Origin: Candidatus Hydrogenedentes bacterium UBA2224
Lineage (GTDB): Bacteria > Hydrogenedentota > Hydrogenedentia > Hydrogenedentales > SLHB01
Direction: 5' to 3'
Length of the DNA stretch: 64,000 nt
Assembly (NCBI GenBank): GCA_002348185.1
Contig: DDYW01000021.1
Location: 1 to 64,000, forward strand
Made by a program: the position numbers and the translations under genes. The notes beneath the pieces were generated by a model, which saw only the letters and a list, made by a program, of their open reading frames with translations, searched no databases and was not told the DNA's origin. The first letter of the stretch is position 1; the number at the start of each line of letters is the position of its first letter. Shown here one piece after another: positions 59,251 to 64,000 of this stretch.

Positions 59251-59324
59251 TGTAGCGCAGGCGTCTCGCCTGCATTCGGGTCTGAGCCCGGAATCAAGAA
59301 TGCAGGCGAGACGCCTGCGCTACA
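59251..59324. repeat. Perfect 27-bp inverted repeat
   Basis: TGTAGCGCAGGCGTCTCGCC then TGCATTC (59251-59277) is exactly complementary to 59298-59324. The 20-nt loop has its own GGGTCTGAGCCC hairpin. It is far from any stop codon (289 bp before the Nramp-type stop), so a terminator role is unlikely. A half copy lies at 5213. Confidence 0.9.
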
Positions 59325-59612
59325 AGAATCCCGCTCTTTTTCGGTGCCTTTGAACTCGGAGGACTCTGCGCTCTCTGTGGCCGATTTCTTTGCCGGGCCG
59401 ACGCGCCTGGCCCGGATGGGCAGCCACGGGGGGCTGTCCCTACAAGGGGAACCTGATGGGCAACGCCGTAGACGCTGAAGATGGGACTCCGGGGAGCCCG
59501 GAACGGGGTCCAATGTGAGTCGACATAATGGATCGACCGGCGCGATTCGTAGCATCGTAGGTTAAGCCAGGAATAACCGCAGCCCAGGGATCATGCGCGG
59601 GGGGGTTGTGTC

Positions 59613-60926
59613 TCAGTCAAGGATCAGGATGAGGCGGAGATAGAGGAACCAGAGCATGCGCAGGGCGAGCAAGAGGACGACGCCGAGCCCGAGCAGGCCG
59701 ATGATATTGGCGGCGAGCCGGTTGCGGCGGTCCCCCATGACGTTTTTGCGGTTTGCGAGCCAGAGGATGGTGGCGGCCATGAGGGGGTTGCCGATGACCG
59801 TCATGGCTTGCCCGAAGATCATGAGGTTGACGGTGGGAATCTTGAGCAGGAGGCCGGCGCTCGCGATGATGAACCCGGTAAGGAGCACGCAGACAGTAAA
59901 CATGCGGGGCCAGAAGTCGTTGAGTCTGCCCGGAAAGCCCAGGCCGTCGGCGAGGGCGGTGCCGCCGATCATGGCGTTGATCAGGAAGGGGTTGAGCGCG
60001 ATGGGGATCAACCCGATGCAAAACACGTAGAAGGCGGCCGGGCCGAGCAGGGGTTTGAGGGTCAGGGCAAGCGTCGCGATGTTGTTGGCGGGTTTGCCGA
60101 GGATGACCGTGCCCGCGGTGACCATGATCATCATGCTGACCAGGGTCAGCACGCCCACTCCGGCAACGGAATCGCCGATACCCCGGTCGTAATCTTCCTT
60201 GTCCCAGCCCTTTTCACGCACCAGATTGCCCTGAAAGAACGCACCCGCGACCGAGACCGTGGTTCCCATGAGCGAGGCGATCAATACCAGCGGGTCGTTG
60301 ATGTCCCCGTCCACAATCCTGGGGATGCCGAGGGAGAGCTTCTCCGGAATGCCGGGCACGAGTCCTTTCAACACCTCGAAGAGGTTCGGACGGGCGACCA
60401 GCAAGTTGACCAGGAAGGACAGCAGCACGAGCCCGACCATGAACTTCATGACGTTCTCGAGGGTCTTGAACACGGATTGCGCGCGGAGCATGAGGAGGAT
60501 CAGGATGGCGTTGAGGAGGGCCACGGCGCCTATCTGGAACGCCAGGCCGTAGCGTTCCGGAGCGAAGGCGCTGACGGCGAGCGCGACAGCCAGATTGTTG
60601 GAGAATTGGAAGGCCGCGCAGGTCAGGCACAACACGATGCCCAGGAGCGCGGCGAAGGGGCGGTTGACCTCGCGGGCCAGGGTGGTGAAGTGGGTGGCGC
60701 CCGCGGTGACGCCGACGCGGGCCGACATCGTCATGTAGCCGCCCATGACCAGGCCGGCCAGCGCGAGCAGCCAGAGGAGCTCGTAGCCGTAGGTCGCGCC
60801 CACGTTGGCGCTGATCACCAGGCTTCCCGGACCAAAGACCACGCAGGCGGTGATCAGGGCCGGGCCGATGGTTTTCCACCACGGCGGGCGCTGGGGCTCC
60901 ACGTCTTTTTGCAGGTTCTGAGACAT
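59613..60926 (-). CDS. Divergent Nramp-family membrane protein
   Basis: A 437-residue protein with about 11 helices. Nramp-type context is clear in KTIGPALITACVVFGPGSL and NVGATYGYELLWLLALAG, and in the later helices (LNPFLINAMIGGTALADGLG; IFGQAMTVIGNPLMAA). The helix-1 metal motif DPGN is GPGS and the helix-6 MPH motif is absent (TTVSVAGAFFQGNLV). Nramp proteins normally carry manganese or iron with protons; loss of both motifs makes another substrate likely. ATG 60926 is preferred over 60935 because AAGGA is then 8 nt away. Confidence 0.82.
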   Translation of the reverse strand: MSQNLQKDVEPQRPPWWKTIGPALITACVVFGPGSLVISANVGATYGYELLWLLALAGLVMGGYMTMSARVGVTAGATHFTTLAREVNRPFAALLGIVLCLTCAAFQFSNNLAVALAVSAFAPERYGLAFQIGAVALLNAILILLMLRAQSVFKTLENVMKFMVGLVLLSFLVNLLVARPNLFEVLKGLVPGIPEKLSLGIPRIVDGDINDPLVLIASLMGTTVSVAGAFFQGNLVREKGWDKEDYDRGIGDSVAGVGVLTLVSMMIMVTAGTVILGKPANNIATLALTLKPLLGPAAFYVFCIGLIPIALNPFLINAMIGGTALADGLGFPGRLNDFWPRMFTVCVLLTGFIIASAGLLLKIPTVNLMIFGQAMTVIGNPLMAATILWLANRKNVMGDRRNRLAANIIGLLGLGVVLLLALRMLWFLYLRLILILD

Positions 60927-61131
60927 CGAATTCATCCTTGTTGCTGCCAAGACCCCGAGAGGCGCCTTGCGGCGGGCCTTCCCCAATAACCCTTCCCGCC
61001 CGATTGTAGAAAAACAGCCTGTGCATCCCCGCTGTGGCCATTTTGCCGCCGGTCCGCGGGAATGTCAAAAAGCGCCCCGCAGATGCGCGCATGCCCGGGG
61101 GGCTGGATGGCGACCGGGCACGCGTTTTCGC

Positions 61132-61160
61132 TGGACAGGGTGGGGGAGCGCGATTAGACT
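61132..61160 (+). promoter_or_regulatory. Promoter of the GH32/43-like gene
   Basis: TGGACA (61132-61137), 17 bp, TAGACT (61155-61160), about 40 bp before the ATG. Confidence 0.55.
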
Positions 61161-61201
61161 GAGTTCGCCGGTCGCGGAACCGGGAACGAGGGGGATGTGC
61201 G

Positions 61202-62869
61202 ATGAAACGCGCGACGGGGCGGGGCGGTGGGCTTCGGATGGCGGTCCTTGCGGTGATGTGCGCGGGAGCGATTGCCCCGGCGGCACTGGCCGCGGACGAA
61301 GCGGAAGGCGGAGACCTGTTGTACAACGGAATCCGTCTGCCGGAAACCTGGCCGCCGGACCGGCCCCTCAGCCGCGAACCCATGCCGGCGCCCTGGCTCG
61401 AGAACCCGCCCGAGGTGATCCCCATCGACGTGGGCCGGCAGCTTTTCGTAGACGACTTTCTCGTCCAGGAAACCACACTCACGCGCACGCATCATGCCGC
61501 CGCCTACCGGTCCGGCAACCCCCTGCTCGTGCCCGACACGCCGTGGGAGAGCGACACCGTCTCTCAGGACCAGCCCGCTCCCACCGCCATGGTGTTCAGC
61601 GACGGCGTCTGGTACGACCCCGCCGACCAGCTCTTTAAGATGTGGTACATGGGCGGCTACGTGAAATCCACATGTTACGCGACCTCCCAGGACGGCATTC
61701 ACTGGGACAAACCCTCGCTGGACGTTGTGCCCGGGACCAATGTCGTCCATACCGGGCATCGGGATTCGGGGACGGTCTGGCTGGATCTCGACGAACCCGA
61801 TTCCACACGCCGGTTCAAGATGGCCTTGCGCGAGGACGGCGGTGTGCTGACCTTGTACTTTTCGGGCGACGGCATCCACTGGGGCGAGCCGGTGGGCCGG
61901 ACAGGGCCGCTCCGCGATCGCAGCACGTTCTTCTTCAACCCGTTTCGCACGGTGTGGGTATTCAGCGCGAAAGGTTACGAGGGCGGCGGGCTCGGGCGGT
62001 ATCGTCACTATCACGAAGGCGCCGATCTGCTCTCGGCGGGGGCCTGGGAGGAAGGCCAACCGGTCTTCTGGGTGGGCGCCGACACGCTTGATCCTCCCCG
62101 CGCAGATCTCAAAACCCCGTGCGAACTCTACAACCTGGATTGCGTGGCCTACGAGAGTCTCCTTATCGGTCTGTTCACCCTCTGGCGGGGTCAGCCCACC
62201 GACCGCGCGAAACCCAACGAGCTGTGCATCGGCTATACACGCGACGGATTTCACTGGTACCGTCCGGAGCACACGCCGTTTATCCCGGTGTCCGAACACT
62301 ACGGCGACTGGAACTGGGGCAACGTGCAATCGGCCGGGGGCTGCTGCCTGGTGGTGGGCGACACGCTGTATTTCTACGTAAGCGGGCGCAAGGGCGTGCA
62401 GGGATCGCCGTCTTCCGGCGTATGCGCGACGGGCCTGGCCACGCTGCGCCGCGACGGGTTTGTGTCGATGAACGCGGGAGAAACGGAAGGCGTCCTGCTG
62501 ACGCGTCCGGTCCGTTTCTCCGGAAAGCGGCTGTTCGTGAATGCCAACGCGGGCGGCGGCGAACTGCGGGTGGAGGTCTGCGACACATCGGGCGCTCCGC
62601 ATCCGGGGTACACGAAGGCCGACGGTGTGCCGGTAAGGGCTGATGCCACGTGCGCGGAGGTGGCGTGGAATTCCGGGGGCGATTTGGGCGTCTTTGCGGG
62701 AAAAACGGTGCGGTTCAGGTTTTTTGTCCGGCAGGGCAGCGTGTACGCCTTCTGGGTCAGTGCCGACGAAAACGGGGCGAGCCACGGCTACGTCGCGGCG
62801 GGCGGTCCGGGGTTCACGGGTCCCACGGACACCGTGGGCCGCGCCGTGCTGCCCCGTCACGGGCTGTAG
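61202..62869 (+). CDS. Secreted GH32/GH43-like beta-propeller protein
   Basis: A 555-residue protein with a signal peptide (AVLAVMCAGAIAPAALAAD). After a segment with RQLFVDDFLVQETT, five-bladed-propeller features follow: DGVWYDPADQLFKMWYMGG, ATSQDGIHWDKP, YFSGDGIHWGEP, YTRDGFHWYRPE. These sequence repeats (S/T-x-DG-x-x-W) are common to GH32/GH43/GH68-fold proteins. The catalytic acids cannot be named with confidence. A C-terminal beta-sandwich (GGGELRVEVCD) follows. A G-rich site lies before the ATG. The last 13 bp overlap the stop region of the convergent FG-GAP gene. Confidence 0.8.
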   Translation: MKRATGRGGGLRMAVLAVMCAGAIAPAALAADEAEGGDLLYNGIRLPETWPPDRPLSREPMPAPWLENPPEVIPIDVGRQLFVDDFLVQETTLTRTHHAAAYRSGNPLLVPDTPWESDTVSQDQPAPTAMVFSDGVWYDPADQLFKMWYMGGYVKSTCYATSQDGIHWDKPSLDVVPGTNVVHTGHRDSGTVWLDLDEPDSTRRFKMALREDGGVLTLYFSGDGIHWGEPVGRTGPLRDRSTFFFNPFRTVWVFSAKGYEGGGLGRYRHYHEGADLLSAGAWEEGQPVFWVGADTLDPPRADLKTPCELYNLDCVAYESLLIGLFTLWRGQPTDRAKPNELCIGYTRDGFHWYRPEHTPFIPVSEHYGDWNWGNVQSAGGCCLVVGDTLYFYVSGRKGVQGSPSSGVCATGLATLRRDGFVSMNAGETEGVLLTRPVRFSGKRLFVNANAGGGELRVEVCDTSGAPHPGYTKADGVPVRADATCAEVAWNSGGDLGVFAGKTVRFRFFVRQGSVYAFWVSADENGASHGYVAAGGPGFTGPTDTVGRAVLPRHGL

Positions 62870-64000
62870 TAATTGTAGGTCATTTTGCTGCGGCGGTACT
62901 GCTGCTGTTCCCAGAGCCGGGGGCGGTCCGGGTCGGGATTTGCGGCGGGGTTGTGGTAGATATGGAGCTCGTTGCCCGCGAGCACCACGATTTCCTCCCG
63001 CCAGTCCCCCGAGACATCCGCCACATAGAGGCGGTCGGCTTTTTCGTCGAAGGTCGTGACAAAGGTGCCCTTCAGCGGGTCAAAGATCGCGACGTCGCCG
63101 GAGGTGTGCCGTTCTTTGGCGGCGGCGAATTGCTTGGGGCCGCCGGTCCAGTCGATGGTCCAGATGAGTTCGACGCCGCTGGCCGTCCAGCCTTTGGGCG
63201 CGACGTTGTCCATCTCGTACTCGGCGATGAGTTCACCGGCCGCGTTGAACACGAAGGGTTTCTGGTGTTCGTTGTAGCGGCTGCGGCACCAGATCTGAAG
63301 CCCGTCGTGGTCGAGGGAGAAGGTGCCGACGGCGGTGTTCTGCGGCTCCTGGTTGCGGTGATGGGTTTCCCAGAGCATGCCCGTGGAGCTGGCGAGAAAG
63401 ATGCGGTTGCCGCCGCCTTCTTCGAGGGCAACCACCTCGAGGCCGGGCACATCCGGGCGCACATCGGCCACGAACAGGGCGTCCAGGTGGCCCTTGACCG
63501 GCATGTTGCAGAGCCATTCGCCGTCGGCGGGATTGAGGATCTGGCCGGCAATGACCTCGTCGCGCCCGTCGCCGGTCAGGTCGGCGGCGCGGACCCCGTT
63601 GTGGGCGCAGGTGAGGAGGTCGTTGCGCTGCCACAAGGGTTCGTAGCGTTCCGCGGCCAGCTCTGACAAGGCATACGCGGCAATCATGTGGCCGACGCGG
63701 TAGCCTTCCTTGTTGGTCGCCTGCAGGAGGAGGTCACGGTCGCCCTCGCCCCGTAAATTCACCACGACCAGGTGTTCCCAGCGCTCGGCCAGGTCCGGAA
63801 ACGGCGGTTTTGCGGTCCACTTCGATTCGCCGGACGCACCGTCCACGACATGCACGACGCTGTCCTGTGTCAGGAACAGCACCTCGGTCCTGCCGTCGCC
63901 GTCGATGTCGGCCGCCTGCACGCCGGGTCCGCAGTGGCCGGGCAGGCCCTCGCGCTCGGACGAGCCCCCCACCCGGACGTCGATGTTGAGGAGCCAGAGT
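62857..64000 (-). CDS. FG-GAP/VCBS beta-propeller protein, cut by the window edge
   Basis: The C-terminal 380 residues of a longer protein; the frame stays open to the last codon of the window (LWLLNIDVRVGG precedes the first GTG), so the start lies outside. Calcium-binding FG-GAP repeats are visible: ADIDGDGRTEVLFL, ADLTGDGRDEVIAG, ADVSGDWREEIVVL. It ends with DNA-binding-unlike polar residues (TYNYYSP). Relatives include rhamnogalacturonan-lyase-type and integrin-like surface proteins. No catalytic domain is seen in the visible part. It converges with the GH32/43-like gene and overlaps it by 13 bp. Confidence 0.82.
   Translation of the reverse strand, partial: LWLLNIDVRVGGSSEREGLPGHCGPGVQAADIDGDGRTEVLFLTQDSVVHVVDGASGESKWTAKPPFPDLAERWEHLVVVNLRGEGDRDLLLQATNKEGYRVGHMIAAYALSELAAERYEPLWQRNDLLTCAHNGVRAADLTGDGRDEVIAGQILNPADGEWLCNMPVKGHLDALFVADVRPDVPGLEVVALEEGGGNRIFLASSTGMLWETHHRNQEPQNTAVGTFSLDHDGLQIWCRSRYNEHQKPFVFNAAGELIAEYEMDNVAPKGWTASGVELIWTIDWTGGPKQFAAAKERHTSGDVAIFDPLKGTFVTTFDEKADRLYVADVSGDWREEIVVLAGNELHIYHNPAANPDPDRPRLWEQQQYRRSKMTYNYYSP

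Overview
The window is a GC-rich bacterial chromosome segment with no rRNA, tRNA, transposase, phage gene or CRISPR array that I can see. The gene content is secreted glycan-active enzymes with few relatives in model organisms, DUF4091-type proteins, a DUF6807 ('PmoA family') protein, pseudopilin clusters, a bactofilin and many short intergenic repeats. That mix is typical of the Planctomycetota / Lentisphaerota / Hydrogenedentota sphere. I infer an uncultured Hydrogenedentota-like bacterium; the phylum is an inference, not something the sequence proves.

Layout. 0.2-4.7 kb: sodium/solute symporter with a coupled 74-aa membrane partner, metF, a tandem CDGSH iron-sulfur protein, an orphan GspF N-terminal module and a HAD hydrolase. 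5.4-15.7 kb: phospholipase D-like protein, PHP phosphatase, then a minus-strand run of secreted esterase, DUF4091 protein and large TIM-barrel glycosidase, and a NUDIX hydrolase. 16-27 kb: AsmA-like giant, GH5 lipoprotein, a glycosyltransferase/phosphodiesterase pair, a BamE-like membrane-anchored protein and a Gfo/Idh/MocA dehydrogenase. 27.2-29.3 kb: a cysteine-rich secreted repeat protein and a DUF6807 protein. 29.6-33.2 kb: a type II secretion-like operon (I, J, K and F homologues). 33.4-37.6 kb: acyl-CoA synthetase-like ligase, a small lipoprotein, dnaX and, directly upstream of dnaX, a large-type SRP RNA with an Alu domain. 38.3-48.9 kb: DUF4091 protein, nucleotidyltransferase, a 1400-aa lyase/propeller protein, DUF4870 protein, CocE/NonD hydrolase and a MauE-thioredoxin fusion. 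49.1-56.4 kb: orphan pseudopilin, YkgJ protein, GT2-methyltransferase fusion, M23 peptidase, bactofilin, mnmA and a beta-propeller protein. 56.5-64 kb: sugar isomerase, MFS permease, divergent Nramp-like transporter, GH32/43-like propeller and an FG-GAP protein cut by the window edge.

How it fits together. Most glycan-active products carry signal peptides or lipoboxes, so degradation probably happens outside the cytoplasm. The sodium symporter, MFS permease, isomerase and Gfo/Idh dehydrogenase could take up and process the products, and the pseudopilin/GspF genes are a plausible export or surface-assembly route. M23 peptidase plus bactofilin form a cell-shape unit.

Intergenic DNA is unusually structured. 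Six loci carry arrays of a 9-bp unit (GTCCAT plus three variable bases), two of them as inverted pairs. Three of these loci also carry a dispersed element containing GCCTCAC. Perfect inverted repeats and REP-like hairpins are also present. Several promoters fit a sigma-70-like consensus with 17-18 bp spacing, and several factor-independent terminators are clear.
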